Shown in pieces: positions 10,557-19,313 of a stretch of DNA of 64,000 bases (the first letter of the stretch is position 1; the number at the start of each line of letters is the position of its first letter). The stretch is from positions 310,001-374,000 of the forward strand of contig NZ_JADYWL010000004.1 in NCBI RefSeq assembly GCF_015864825.1. Direction: 5' to 3'. Position numbers and translations under genes: made by a program. Under the pieces are notes generated by a model, which searched no databases, was not told the origin of the DNA, and worked only from the letters and a program-made list of their open reading frames with translations. The DNA comes from Psychrobacter sp. NZS113 (GTDB lineage: Bacteria > Pseudomonadota > Gammaproteobacteria > Pseudomonadales > Moraxellaceae).

Positions 10557-10850
10557 AGGAACTCCAATAGAGGGTATGACAAAAAAATAAAGACAGCGCC
10601 GCAATTGCTTGCATGCCTGTCTTATCCTTAATCAAGGTATGATTGATAGTGATATTGTACCTGCCTGCGTCTAAAAATCCTAGCATGGCATAAGGTTAGA
10701 TACTCATAAATTTCTATACAGACTCTATTAAGCGGTATCACATTATCATCCATAAACCTTTAATGACTTTCAATCAACATTTCAATAAACCATAAAGCTG
10801 ATATCAGACTGGCATTTCGGTACAGAACACCAGTGCGTATCAGCAATGCT

Positions 10851-12050
10851 TCATTTAGCTATTGAACCAAACACGCTGTCGATAGCTTGAACCGTTTGCT
10901 CTATCTCTGCGGTGGTCAATGTAGGATGAACCAAAAACATCAAGCTAGTCTCGCCCAACTGCTTTGCGACTGGCAATCTAGTCTCTGGGCGTAACCCTGT
11001 ATCATCAAACGCTTTTTCCAAATACACCTCTGAAGCAGATCCAGAAAAACAAGGTACGCCTTGCTCATTTATCATTTGAATAATACGATCTCTGGACCAA
11101 TCATTAGGTAAGTTATCCGGTTGCACATATACATACAGTTTATAGTACGCATGTGTAGAACCTGAAAACTGAGCAGACGCCTCTAGCCTTGGCACCGACA
11201 GATAGCCTTGTTCTTCCCAATCAGCACACGCATCTAGTATCGATTGTGCATTGGCAGTACGCTTGGCAGTCCAATCACTCATCCTCTCCAATTGAATCCG
11301 CCCTATGACACCTTGCATCTCCGTCATGCGCCAATTGGTGCCAAAGCTCTCATGCAGCCAATTATAACCAGGTTCATGCTCAGTCTCATAGACCGCTGCA
11401 TAGCTTTTACCATGATCTTTATACGCCCACATTTTACGCCATAGCTGCTCGTCATTGGTCGTGACCATACCGCCTTCACCACCTGTCGTCATGATTTTAT
11501 CCTGACAAAAGCTCCATGCACCAATATGACCGATGCTGCCAACACTGCGGCCTTTGTACTGTGCGCCATGCGCCTGTGCACAATCCTCAATAACATACAA
11601 ACCATACTCATCTGCGAGTGCCATGATGTCGTCCATATCACACGGCCAACCAGACAGATGCACGCACACGATACCTTTGGTTTTATCAGTCAATACAGCA
11701 GCGATGGTATCGGCTGTGATATTACCTGTCGCATCATCAACATCTGCAAAAATAGGTGTCGCACCCACATTGACTACCGATGAAATACTGGCAATAAAAG
11801 TGCGCGGTGTAACAATCACTTCATCACCTGCTCCTATTCCAAGGGCTTGCAAGGCCACATCTAGGGCTAAGGTACCATTACCCATTGCAATCGCGTACTT
11901 GCTGCCTGACCAATCAGCGAACTCCTGCTCAAACTGACGACATTCTTGCCCTGTCCAATAATTAACCTTGTTGGATAACAATACTTGGCTAACGGCATCG
12001 GCCTCTTGTTGCGTAAAACTTGGCCAAGGTGAAAAAGGGGTATTTAGCAT
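10851..12050 (-). CDS. DegT/DnrJ/EryC1/StrS family sugar aminotransferase
   Basis: A 399-residue PLP-dependent aminotransferase that puts an amino group on a keto-deoxy nucleotide sugar. The PLP lysine is Lys185 in SFCQDKIMTTGGEGG, with EDCAQAHGA upstream holding the cofactor-ring Asp. With the membrane 4,6-dehydratase at 22973-24976 it should make a UDP-4-amino-4,6-dideoxy sugar, as PglF plus PglE do for bacillosamine. The expected PglD-like acetyltransferase was not found in this locus. Start ATG has AGAGGA upstream. It is the last gene of the polysaccharide operon, separated from the sugar transferase by a 101-base gap holding a mini inverted-repeat element. The exact sugar is not determined by sequence. 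Confidence 0.88.
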   Translation of the reverse strand: MLNTPFSPWPSFTQQEADAVSQVLLSNKVNYWTGQECRQFEQEFADWSGSKYAIAMGNGTLALDVALQALGIGAGDEVIVTPRTFIASISSVVNVGATPIFADVDDATGNITADTIAAVLTDKTKGIVCVHLSGWPCDMDDIMALADEYGLYVIEDCAQAHGAQYKGRSVGSIGHIGAWSFCQDKIMTTGGEGGMVTTNDEQLWRKMWAYKDHGKSYAAVYETEHEPGYNWLHESFGTNWRMTEMQGVIGRIQLERMSDWTAKRTANAQSILDACADWEEQGYLSVPRLEASAQFSGSTHAYYKLYVYVQPDNLPNDWSRDRIIQMINEQGVPCFSGSASEVYLEKAFDDTGLRPETRLPVAKQLGETSLMFLVHPTLTTAEIEQTVQAIDSVFGSIAK

Positions 12051-12130
12051 ATGTTCCTCTATGGTACTTATGTCTAATGGTTTATTGCTTCTTACACAAC
12101 ATTTTAATACTCAAAGACTTGATTGAATAG

Positions 12131-12183
12131 CTAGAGCGTGTTCTCAATCTATTAAAGCATATTTTTGCTAGGACACGCCCTAG
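12131..12183. mobile_element. 53-base CTAG-flanked inverted-repeat element (MITE remnant)
   Basis: Both ends are CTAG, and inward of them are AGCGTGTTCT on the left and the complement of GGCGTGTCCT on the right. This is the same architecture as the 176-base element at 56968-57143 (CTAG, GGCGTGTCATC ends). It looks like an internal deletion derivative. Its right end supplies the last codons and the context of the stop codon of the sugar transferase gene (stop at 12152-12154). Confidence 0.6.
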
Positions 12184-12775
12184 TCTCATTACCCGTAAAC
12201 TTACTCATGGTCGCCTCGCCTTCTGCGCTAACACCATCCTTTACGATGACTTTTTTTACTGTTTTTAGTAAGATTTTTATATCTAGCCATAGCGATTGAT
12301 TGTCCACATACCAATTATCAAGCTCAAACCGCTCTTGCCAACCAATAGCATTACGACCGTTAATTTGTGCGTACCCCGTAATACCCGGGCGTACCTTATG
12401 ACGGCGAGCTTGCTCCTCGCTATATAATGGCAGATACTCCATCAATAACGGGCGCGGACCAACCAAGCTCATGTCACCCTTAATCACATTCCATAACTCA
12501 GGCAACTCATCCAGACTGGTATTACGCAATGCTTTACCAAATCCCGTGAGACGCTCAGCGTCTTCTAACAGATTGCCGTCTGTATCTGCACTGTCTTTCA
12601 TTGAGCGAAATTTTATCATCTCAAATGACTGACCATGCAGACCTGGGCGAGTCTGACGGAACAAGACGGGCGAACCCAAATTCTTGCTAACTTTGTAGGC
12701 AGTAATAGCATATACAGGAGACAATACCAATAATGCGGTAGTAGCCGCCGTGATATCAAATAGTCGTTTTATCAT
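12152..12775 (-). CDS. PglC-type sugar transferase (initiating phosphoglycosyl transferase)
   Basis: A 207-residue monotopic phosphoglycosyl transferase that moves a sugar-1-phosphate from a UDP-sugar onto undecaprenyl phosphate, starting the repeat unit. One N-terminal hydrophobic helix (about 6-26), the catalytic Asp-Glu in SLDELPELWN and the GDMSLVGPRPLL motif are present. The size is that of PglC/ItrB rather than full WbaP. It overlaps the upstream glycosyltransferase by 4 bases (ATGA). Odd feature: relatives I remember end near FTGN, while here about ten further residues (RACPSKNML at the end) are encoded by the inverted-repeat element at 12131-12183. This suggests the insertion moved the stop codon. 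Confidence 0.88.
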   Translation of the reverse strand: MIKRLFDITAATTALLVLSPVYAITAYKVSKNLGSPVLFRQTRPGLHGQSFEMIKFRSMKDSADTDGNLLEDAERLTGFGKALRNTSLDELPELWNVIKGDMSLVGPRPLLMEYLPLYSEEQARRHKVRPGITGYAQINGRNAIGWQERFELDNWYVDNQSLWLDIKILLKTVKKVIVKDGVSAEGEATMSKFTGNETRACPSKNML

Positions 12776-13953
12776 TGTTCCGCCCGCCTTTCTCCATCCA
12801 CGCTGTTATTTATAACATCATCAACACGGGGCAAATAAAAAATTAAAAAGCTTTGCCATAATCTATTTTGTTCGAAATTCGCAGTGGCCCAGTCTCTTGC
12901 CTCAGGGTATCTATTTTTGAAACTCTCATCAGTAGCAGCATTACTAATTGCTGTTGCCACCGCTTGCACATCTTTAAATGTAAATTTTTGACCGCTAACA
13001 CCTTCTTTCACACTGTCTTTTACACCGACAACATCATAGGCAAACGTAGGAACACCGCAACTTGCCGCTTCAATCGCCACACTGCCAAACCCTTCCCGAT
13101 AGCTCAAAAATAAATGCAAATCAGCACACTGGAAAACCTCGTGTACATTTGGGTTGGCTGGTATATATACAGCTCTATTGTCTTTAACCATTTTTTCTAC
13201 GATGGCTTGCCCCACATCATCTTCAAAACCTCCAATAAAGATAAAGTGGACATTTTCTTCTTTGAGTGTTTTAGATATATAACCAATGTCTGTTAGACCT
13301 TTATCTTCACACACTCGTCCTACCACACAAATTAAAAAACAGTCTAAAGGCACTTTATATTTTTCTCTTAATGCATCTTTTTTCTGCTGATCTATAGGAC
13401 TAAGCAAATCGATATCTATCCCATTAAATGAGCCATTATCGATAACGGTTGCTTTACTATTTTTTAAAATCCTTTCTTCCAAACATACAGCCAATAGTGA
13501 CTCAGACACGAATAGAACTTCATGAGACAAGGCAAAACTTAATGTATCAAAACCCTGAAATATCCGCTTTTTGAAACCTGAAAAATTCTCATAAGCTCTA
13601 CCCACACTGAAAGCAATCCGTCTCTTTTGCAAAGTAAATGCACTTGCAATACTTCCTAATAGTAGCGCTTTGGGGGTTAGATAAACCACCACATCAAAAC
13701 GATTCAATAGAAAGTAACGAGTTAGCAGCACCAGTGACTTAGTATCTTCAAATAAAGAAGGTTTGCGTTGAAAGTTTAAATTGACCACATTACCTATATC
13801 ACGTGCCCGTAAAATATCTAGCTGCGCCTCATTACCCCCACAGATTAGCGTAATATCAAAATCTGAGTTGTCTCTCATATACTCAAGCTGATTGCGGTAT
13901 AGAGCATTAAATGAAACGGCATCTGTCACAAGAAAGCATATTTTGAAACTCAT
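12772..13953 (-). CDS. Glycosyltransferase family 4 protein
   Basis: A 393-residue GT-B glycosyltransferase. The N-terminal half starts with a Rossmann-like strand (KICFLVTDAVSF); the C-terminal half holds CVVGRVCEDKGL for the nucleotide-sugar site and the Glu-x7-Glu motif in SYREGFGSVAIEAASCG. Retaining transfer from a UDP- or GDP-sugar to the lipid-linked intermediate is expected at the cytoplasmic face of the inner membrane; donor and acceptor are not predictable. Start ATG has GAGG upstream and the stop overlaps the next gene. Base composition is more AT-rich than in flanking housekeeping genes, usual for such loci. Confidence 0.85.
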   Translation of the reverse strand: MSFKICFLVTDAVSFNALYRNQLEYMRDNSDFDITLICGGNEAQLDILRARDIGNVVNLNFQRKPSLFEDTKSLVLLTRYFLLNRFDVVVYLTPKALLLGSIASAFTLQKRRIAFSVGRAYENFSGFKKRIFQGFDTLSFALSHEVLFVSESLLAVCLEERILKNSKATVIDNGSFNGIDIDLLSPIDQQKKDALREKYKVPLDCFLICVVGRVCEDKGLTDIGYISKTLKEENVHFIFIGGFEDDVGQAIVEKMVKDNRAVYIPANPNVHEVFQCADLHLFLSYREGFGSVAIEAASCGVPTFAYDVVGVKDSVKEGVSGQKFTFKDVQAVATAISNAATDESFKNRYPEARDWATANFEQNRLWQSFLIFYLPRVDDVINNSVDGERRAEQ

Positions 13954-13984
13954 TTAAGCACCTCATTGTTTCTCATTAGTGAAC

Positions 13985-14848
13985 TCACTCAGCACAGATG
14001 CTATCAACGACAGCTTGATGCTGCGTTTTTAGTTCATTAGACATCATTAATTTATTTCTTTTATTGGCTATTCGTTGCAACAAACCCATAGCGTCCAGCA
14101 ATCTAACCGTTGCTATTTTTGCGTTGAGTTTCAAAGATCCTAATGCACTACGTCCTTTATATTCACGGTAGGTTTTAAAGCTGTCTTTGTATGATCGAAT
14201 GATTTTTTCTAATGATAAGTTGCCCTCTTCTCGATAGTAATATAACAAGTCTGGCAATACCGCCAATCTTAAATCTCGACTGGCTATAGCTCTACACCAT
14301 AGGTCATAATCTTCAGACCTTGGATAATTCTCATCATATCTGTTGCGTTCATACCAAGTCTTTCTTGCCAAAATAGAGGCATGTACAATAGGATATGCTG
14401 GCGCGATTTCGTCGAACTTCGTATAAATACGGTCTACATGACGACAGCCATATACCTTATTATGATTATCAATAGATACCACACCCGTGGACACTAGGTC
14501 ACAATCTGTATTACTTGCTAAAAATGCCATTTGAATGGTCAATCTGTCTGGGTGAATGAGATCATCTGCATCCATGCGGGCAATATAATCATATTGCGAT
14601 TCATCAATGAGCTGATTTAAGCGTGTTGGCAGTTTTTTGTTTTTGCCATCCGAGATGACTTTTATTCTATTATCCGCTTTCTGGAAACGTCGAGCGATGG
14701 CCAATGAACCATCCGTAGAGCCATCATCAATTAATATCAGCTCCCATAGCTCATACGTTTGAGCCAATACTGAGTTTATGGCATCTTCCAAGTATGCTTC
14801 AGCGTTATAAATAGGGATACCAATGGATATGTACGTCTGATTTTTCAT
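13985..14848 (-). CDS. Glycosyltransferase family 2 protein
   Basis: A 287-residue inverting GT-A glycosyltransferase. The family 2 start is clear (SIGIPIYNAEAYLEDAINSVLAQTY), followed by LILIDDGSTDGS and the metal-binding DxD-type stretch RMDADD near residue 95. It would add one sugar of the repeat unit at the cytoplasmic membrane face. The start codon overlaps the stop of the upstream polymerase gene by one base (TAATG), so the two are translated as a unit. Substrates cannot be read from sequence. Confidence 0.85.
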   Translation of the reverse strand: MKNQTYISIGIPIYNAEAYLEDAINSVLAQTYELWELILIDDGSTDGSLAIARRFQKADNRIKVISDGKNKKLPTRLNQLIDESQYDYIARMDADDLIHPDRLTIQMAFLASNTDCDLVSTGVVSIDNHNKVYGCRHVDRIYTKFDEIAPAYPIVHASILARKTWYERNRYDENYPRSEDYDLWCRAIASRDLRLAVLPDLLYYYREEGNLSLEKIIRSYKDSFKTYREYKGRSALGSLKLNAKIATVRLLDAMGLLQRIANKRNKLMMSNELKTQHQAVVDSICAE

Positions 14849-15888
14849 TAGAAAACCTCAAATATCGGATTGAGAATATACGGACTCAAGTTACTAAATC
14901 TCGATGTCGTCAACATAAAGTAAGTGAGAAACAACAGCACACTAGCGATATAAAGGTAAATGTTATTTATTTTCTTCAGCATCACAGGCAGTATCAAAAT
15001 TAATGTCCACGTAAAATACGCCAGTAACCTTTGCGGCCCTGAAGGACTCGTACCCAACATCGCTAGCGGTATGATAAAAACCACGCCTGATGCATAAAAC
15101 GTTATGAGCTTCTGGTAATTTTCATCTTTAATTTTATATACGTAACTCACAAACATAATTAAAATCATGAGAGCGGTATAAAATCCGAGCGTTAAAAACC
15201 CACCTGCTTCTTCAGAAGCTTTTGCATAACCCTCGTACCTATCATTGGTAGAAGCAATATAAGAGACCAGTACCCCACTTACCAATAACGACCCTAAGAA
15301 TGTTGCCAAAATTTTATATACAGGCCTTACCCTTAAGTTGACGATAAAATAAAATGGAATCATGAATAAGGCGGTAACGTGAAATAATGAGGCGACCGCA
15401 CACACCAACAGATATGGAATAAGTCTTTCTTCTAATAAATAGGGAACAGCCAATGCAAATAGTGCCATCGCCAACCCTTGACGCAATCCGTTGAAAAAAA
15501 ACGTATAAACACCTAATGTGATAAATAAAAATACCGAAAACCAATAGTTGACGCTGTATCTTTTAATAATCTTAAGATAGCAGTACACAATGATTAAGCT
15601 GGTAATCGTCAAAAGCCAAAAGTAGCTGCTTGTCACACTTAACAATGCATACTCTAAAGCTTGATAACCAAACTCAATGTCTTTGTTAAATCTAAAATAT
15701 TCGACATTTAATTGACTGTTAAAATTTCTTGTATAGTTCCCTGTATCTGTACCAACACGATAACTTCGAGCGCCTGCAAATAATGTCAAAATAATTAACG
15801 GCAACCAAAAAGACGTACGATTGAGAGATTTTTTCTCCAGTACGATCCAAAAGATAACAAGGCTAAGAACCAATAGGTATGGAAGCAT
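14848..15888 (-). CDS. EpsG-like polysaccharide polymerase (Wzy role)
   Basis: A 346-residue protein with about ten hydrophobic helices. The GARSYRVGTDTGNY loop near residue 40 and FFFNGLRQGLAMALF near 130 match the EpsG family of membrane polymerases. It should join repeat units on undecaprenyl diphosphate at the periplasmic face, the Wzy step, and is the only polymerase candidate in the locus. Start ATG follows GAGGG closely. It begins a tight four-gene block (polymerase, GT2, GT4, sugar transferase) after a 146-base gap. Confidence 0.82.
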   Translation of the reverse strand: MLPYLLVLSLVIFWIVLEKKSLNRTSFWLPLIILTLFAGARSYRVGTDTGNYTRNFNSQLNVEYFRFNKDIEFGYQALEYALLSVTSSYFWLLTITSLIIVYCYLKIIKRYSVNYWFSVFLFITLGVYTFFFNGLRQGLAMALFALAVPYLLEERLIPYLLVCAVASLFHVTALFMIPFYFIVNLRVRPVYKILATFLGSLLVSGVLVSYIASTNDRYEGYAKASEEAGGFLTLGFYTALMILIMFVSYVYKIKDENYQKLITFYASGVVFIIPLAMLGTSPSGPQRLLAYFTWTLILILPVMLKKINNIYLYIASVLLFLTYFMLTTSRFSNLSPYILNPIFEVF

Positions 15889-16034
15889 TTAACCCTCGAT
15901 AAGGTAGATATAATCAACTCTATATCAATCAGATATGATTGCAGGCTTGCTCAGCCTATTATGTGTCGCACTTTTACTCTCATTCCTTGTACTCAAATCA
16001 CGCTAAACCTGCTATAGATAAACAGCAAAAGCTG

Positions 16035-17162
16035 TCATTTCATATTCAAATACATTTGCGTTAACTTTTCCGCGTTTGTCACAGCACTGAATCCATATAG
16101 ATTTAGTGCTTCTGTTATTTGTTTTTCATTAGGCCCTATGTCTTTAGGTTTCAATAAACAATCGACCCACTCCTTGGCCGAATGAATCGGTAAAAACTTC
16201 ACCAGTCCAAGCCCCAAATCCACTTCAGGTGATACTTGATCAGAGACCAACGCTATTAACCCAACGGTTTGACTCTCTACCAATACAACTGGAAAGCCCT
16301 CATGCAAAGAAGGCATGATCATATAATCTGCGCTGGCCATCAGTTCTGTGATATCCGTACGCAGCCCCAAAAACTTGATATTGCTGCACAGTGATTTGTC
16401 TTGCACTTGCTGCTTTAGCATCGCAGCCAATGGACCTTGCCCAACAATATATAAGGTAAAGTCAATCTGACGTTTTTTTAGCTGCTCAGCGAATTCTAAA
16501 GAAAACTGATGGTTTTTAACCTCATTGAGACGACCGACTTGGATAATTTTTAACCCTTTATGTCCAAGTCCTTTATATCCAAATCCTTTAGCACCAAACT
16601 CCTGATCAATATAATGTCGTGATTGGTTAGCGACTGTCATCATCTTTTGTATATCAACGGCATTGGGTAGTAGCCACACATCTTTCGTAGTACCGAATAG
16701 GTAATTTGCAGCATGGTCACCGCAGCTAATTCTCTTAGTGGCTAATGTACGATTGGTAATTAATGCCCATTGCTCATATATTTTTTTGACGATATTGGTT
16801 TTACCATTACTGGTACTATGAGAGTGTGAAATGCGATGTGGCACGCCAGCACTTTTAGCAGCCAATAGATGAAAAGCATTATTTAATAGCATATGAGCAT
16901 GAACGATTTGATAGTCAGGGTGTTGTTTAAGGAAGTGTTTAAGCTGCCACATACGCGTCAATGAATGACTGGCTAAAACGGGTATAATTCTACCGCCCAA
17001 CGCTTTTATCTCAGCATCATAGTCACCGACCTCATCGGTAAAGGTAATAAAATCAAACTGAATCTGGCTATGATCTATATGGCGATATAGATTCATGAGC
17101 ATGGTCTCTGCCCCAGCACGATCCATTTTCCCCACTATGTGCAGTACTCTCTGAATAGCCAT
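16035..17162 (-). CDS. Glycosyltransferase family 4 protein, EpsF-like
   Basis: A 375-residue GT-B enzyme. N-terminal RVLHIVGKMDRAGAETMLMN and the later HSHSTSNGK are like EpsF-type glycosyltransferases; IIQVGRLNEVKNH and PSLHEGFPVVLVESQ form the C-terminal nucleotide-sugar site. The ATG at 17160-17162 is preferred to an upstream in-frame ATG (17190-17192) because AGGTAAAGAG precedes it. Between the two Rossmann domains a 15-base in-frame tandem repeat encodes (F/L)-G-x-K-G three times, which relatives are not expected to have. The role is addition of one sugar in the capsule unit. Confidence 0.85.
   Translation of the reverse strand: MAIQRVLHIVGKMDRAGAETMLMNLYRHIDHSQIQFDFITFTDEVGDYDAEIKALGGRIIPVLASHSLTRMWQLKHFLKQHPDYQIVHAHMLLNNAFHLLAAKSAGVPHRISHSHSTSNGKTNIVKKIYEQWALITNRTLATKRISCGDHAANYLFGTTKDVWLLPNAVDIQKMMTVANQSRHYIDQEFGAKGFGYKGLGHKGLKIIQVGRLNEVKNHQFSLEFAEQLKKRQIDFTLYIVGQGPLAAMLKQQVQDKSLCSNIKFLGLRTDITELMASADYMIMPSLHEGFPVVLVESQTVGLIALVSDQVSPEVDLGLGLVKFLPIHSAKEWVDCLLKPKDIGPNEKQITEALNLYGFSAVTNAEKLTQMYLNMK
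16556..16600 (-). repeat. 15-base in-frame tandem repeat in glycosyltransferase
   Basis: Three adjacent 15-base units starting CCTTTA on the plus strand, imperfect copies of CCTTTATATCCAAAT. They encode F-G-A-K-G, F-G-Y-K-G and L-G-H-K-G in the linker before the C-terminal domain. Copy number could vary without a frameshift. Confidence 0.75.
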
Positions 17163-17228
17163 CTCTTTACCTATTAAGAAGCATAAAACCAAACGGGTTT
17201 TTCAAAACTATTTTCAACCTATTATCTA

Positions 17229-18221
17229 CTAACCTTTCATTCTTGCTTTTTTATCTAGTGCTTGACGAAGCACCTGCAACATAGACAAAGCGACTTGGCT
17301 TGGCATATGTACTATGTTGCTGATCACTATATTCCTTAACGTCAAATTGTTCTGATAACCCTTTAATCGCAGCGTTTTATCTGCTTTTTTAGCTTGTGCT
17401 AATGCAGCTGCTAAATATTCATTGTCTATACGAGTAAGAATACTCCAATGACTTTGTCTGATTTTATTGGCAAGTATTTTTTTAACTTTATCCACTTGAT
17501 AGCTCTCTACTAGAGTTATGACTTCTGAGTGAATAACGAAAAGGTCTAATAGCTTTTTATCCGTTGACCCTGTAATCGACGTGCCTCGCTGTCTATACAG
17601 ATAAAAATCAATAGGCAGTTGATATCTCACCTTAGCAGATAAACCGAGATGCCAATGAAATGGCCAATCCTCGTAGTACAAGCCCACTGGGAAATGTAGC
17701 GAGGCAGAACGCACGACACTAGACCGAATAAATTTGAGCCATGCAAAATGCGGTAGGCTAAAATACGAGTCGTCTATTTTAGTGGCATCGAATGCTAAGC
17801 TGGCAGCTGGATACGGTAGTTCTGTCTCTGCTATGCCCTCTTTGAACGGTACAAAACCATACGTCACTACTTCTGCATTCGTGGTGAGGGCGCAATCTAC
17901 ACAAGCTGCCACCAAGCGAATATCTACAATATCATCGGAATCAACGAACATCATATACTCGCCTATTGCAGATTTAATGCCGGTATTACGAGCAGCAGAA
18001 AGGCCACTGTTTTCGTTATGTTGAATGACTTTTATGCGCTTATCTGTGAGATGTGGGGTTAGTGCTTGTTTTGAGTCATCAGTAGAGCAATCTTCAACGA
18101 CGATAATTTCAATATTCTTATAAGTCTGCTGCTTGATGGATGCTAAGCAGGCGTCGATATATGACGCGACGTTATATACTGGCACGATAATACTCACCAA
18201 TGGCTCGGCTGCGCTGGTCAT
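17229..18221 (-). CDS. Glycosyltransferase family 2 protein
   Basis: A 330-residue GT-A glycosyltransferase: SIIVPVYNVASYIDACLASI at the N-terminus, IVVEDCSTDDS, and MFVDSDDIVD as the DxD element near residue 95. The C-terminal 120 residues are basic and helical, possibly touching the membrane. It overlaps the pyruvyltransferase gene upstream by 4 bases, with GGTGG before its ATG, so the two are co-translated. Its sugar donor is unknown. Confidence 0.85.
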   Translation of the reverse strand: MTSAAEPLVSIIVPVYNVASYIDACLASIKQQTYKNIEIIVVEDCSTDDSKQALTPHLTDKRIKVIQHNENSGLSAARNTGIKSAIGEYMMFVDSDDIVDIRLVAACVDCALTTNAEVVTYGFVPFKEGIAETELPYPAASLAFDATKIDDSYFSLPHFAWLKFIRSSVVRSASLHFPVGLYYEDWPFHWHLGLSAKVRYQLPIDFYLYRQRGTSITGSTDKKLLDLFVIHSEVITLVESYQVDKVKKILANKIRQSHWSILTRIDNEYLAAALAQAKKADKTLRLKGYQNNLTLRNIVISNIVHMPSQVALSMLQVLRQALDKKARMKG

Positions 18222-19300
18222 ATTCTGGCCACCGATTTTTTTAAATCATTGTATTCATTGATGTGAACGGGTGACTCAATCATCGTGCCGTGAGGTAGTG
18301 ATAGAAGCCTATCGATGAACTTTGGAATCTCAGCAATCTCATCTAACTCTAAAAATACGAGTCTTGGATGATTGCGTAACCAGTCCAACTGCGTCTGTCT
18401 TATCTTATGATTGGAGTTCGGTAATACCAAGCAAGGCGTACCCGACAGCAAACATAAAATCATGCCATGCAAACGGTCAGTTACAACCAACTTTGCAGCA
18501 CGAAACTGGCTAAGCTTATCAGTCAGTAACTTTAAACAATGTGCCTCGTCTAATTGAGAGCCGCCAGCATGGGTGTCTGTTTTTTCAATCTGATAGCCAG
18601 TATCTGCTAGGGCTTTGTCTATCATTGCATATTGCTCTGTCGATAGCGCAGCTTCTTTGTCATCTCGTAAGCAGCGCAAAATACCTGAAGGTGCTAAGCC
18701 ATCTGTCGCTCCAAGCATTGCTGCATTGGCACTCATGACGATATCTGGCACAAGACCAATATGGACATTGCTACATTCAGCAAAAAGCTTAATAAGCTTG
18801 GCCGCTGTCATCGACTCTCTGGCAAAAATATGTATATCTGGATGTTTGGCATAGACGTTTACGATACGATGCAATGCATGCTTAGACTTAGCAGAATCAT
18901 TCCAGTCCAATGTCTGAGGAAAACAAATAATACGATTTGCAGGAAACGCCTTGATGACTAATTGGCGCAGCTCCTCAATATCAGGATATGTACCACCCAT
19001 ATTACCGCCACCGATAATAGTGACGATATCCTTCTCTTTTATTTGCTGTTTAATCGAGTTAAGCACTAATCTGGTTTGACTGATGGGAACGCTAATAACC
19101 TCATAATCGGTCATCACACGTTGCAAGTATTGCTTTTGAGCATGAGAGATAGCGATATCACCAATATTGCCATAGTCAGCAGCAAGGAAAACGAAGCATC
19201 GATTACTGCTCGGTAGTAGTAAATCGCGCACGCCAATATAGGCGGCTAAATATTTTTTTAGTCTGAGTGGTATGAGTTTTTTTATAGCGGTAGTATTCAT
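18218..19300 (-). CDS. Polysaccharide pyruvyl transferase family protein
   Basis: A 360-residue protein of the polysaccharide pyruvyltransferase family (EpsI/EpsO/CsaB type), which uses PEP to put a pyruvate ketal on a sugar. The hallmarks are GNIGDIAISHAQ near residue 45, the glycine-rich IIGGGNMGGTYP, FPQTLDW, and the late VTDRLHGMILCLLSGTPC with the conserved Asp-Arg-x-His. The ATG at 19298-19300 is chosen since GGGAG lies 8 bases upstream. It sits between a PP-loop protein and a GT2 with tiny spacings. Some family members are not pyruvyltransferases, so the reaction is inferred. Confidence 0.8.
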   Translation of the reverse strand: MNTTAIKKLIPLRLKKYLAAYIGVRDLLLPSSNRCFVFLAADYGNIGDIAISHAQKQYLQRVMTDYEVISVPISQTRLVLNSIKQQIKEKDIVTIIGGGNMGGTYPDIEELRQLVIKAFPANRIICFPQTLDWNDSAKSKHALHRIVNVYAKHPDIHIFARESMTAAKLIKLFAECSNVHIGLVPDIVMSANAAMLGATDGLAPSGILRCLRDDKEAALSTEQYAMIDKALADTGYQIEKTDTHAGGSQLDEAHCLKLLTDKLSQFRAAKLVVTDRLHGMILCLLSGTPCLVLPNSNHKIRQTQLDWLRNHPRLVFLELDEIAEIPKFIDRLLSLPHGTMIESPVHINEYNDLKKSVARI

Positions 19301-19313
19301 TTTCGACACTCCC

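Noticed and set aside
11533..11937. Plus-strand open frames over the aminotransferase
   Set aside because: They lie opposite conserved PLP-enzyme motifs and encode no known pattern; shadows of the real gene.
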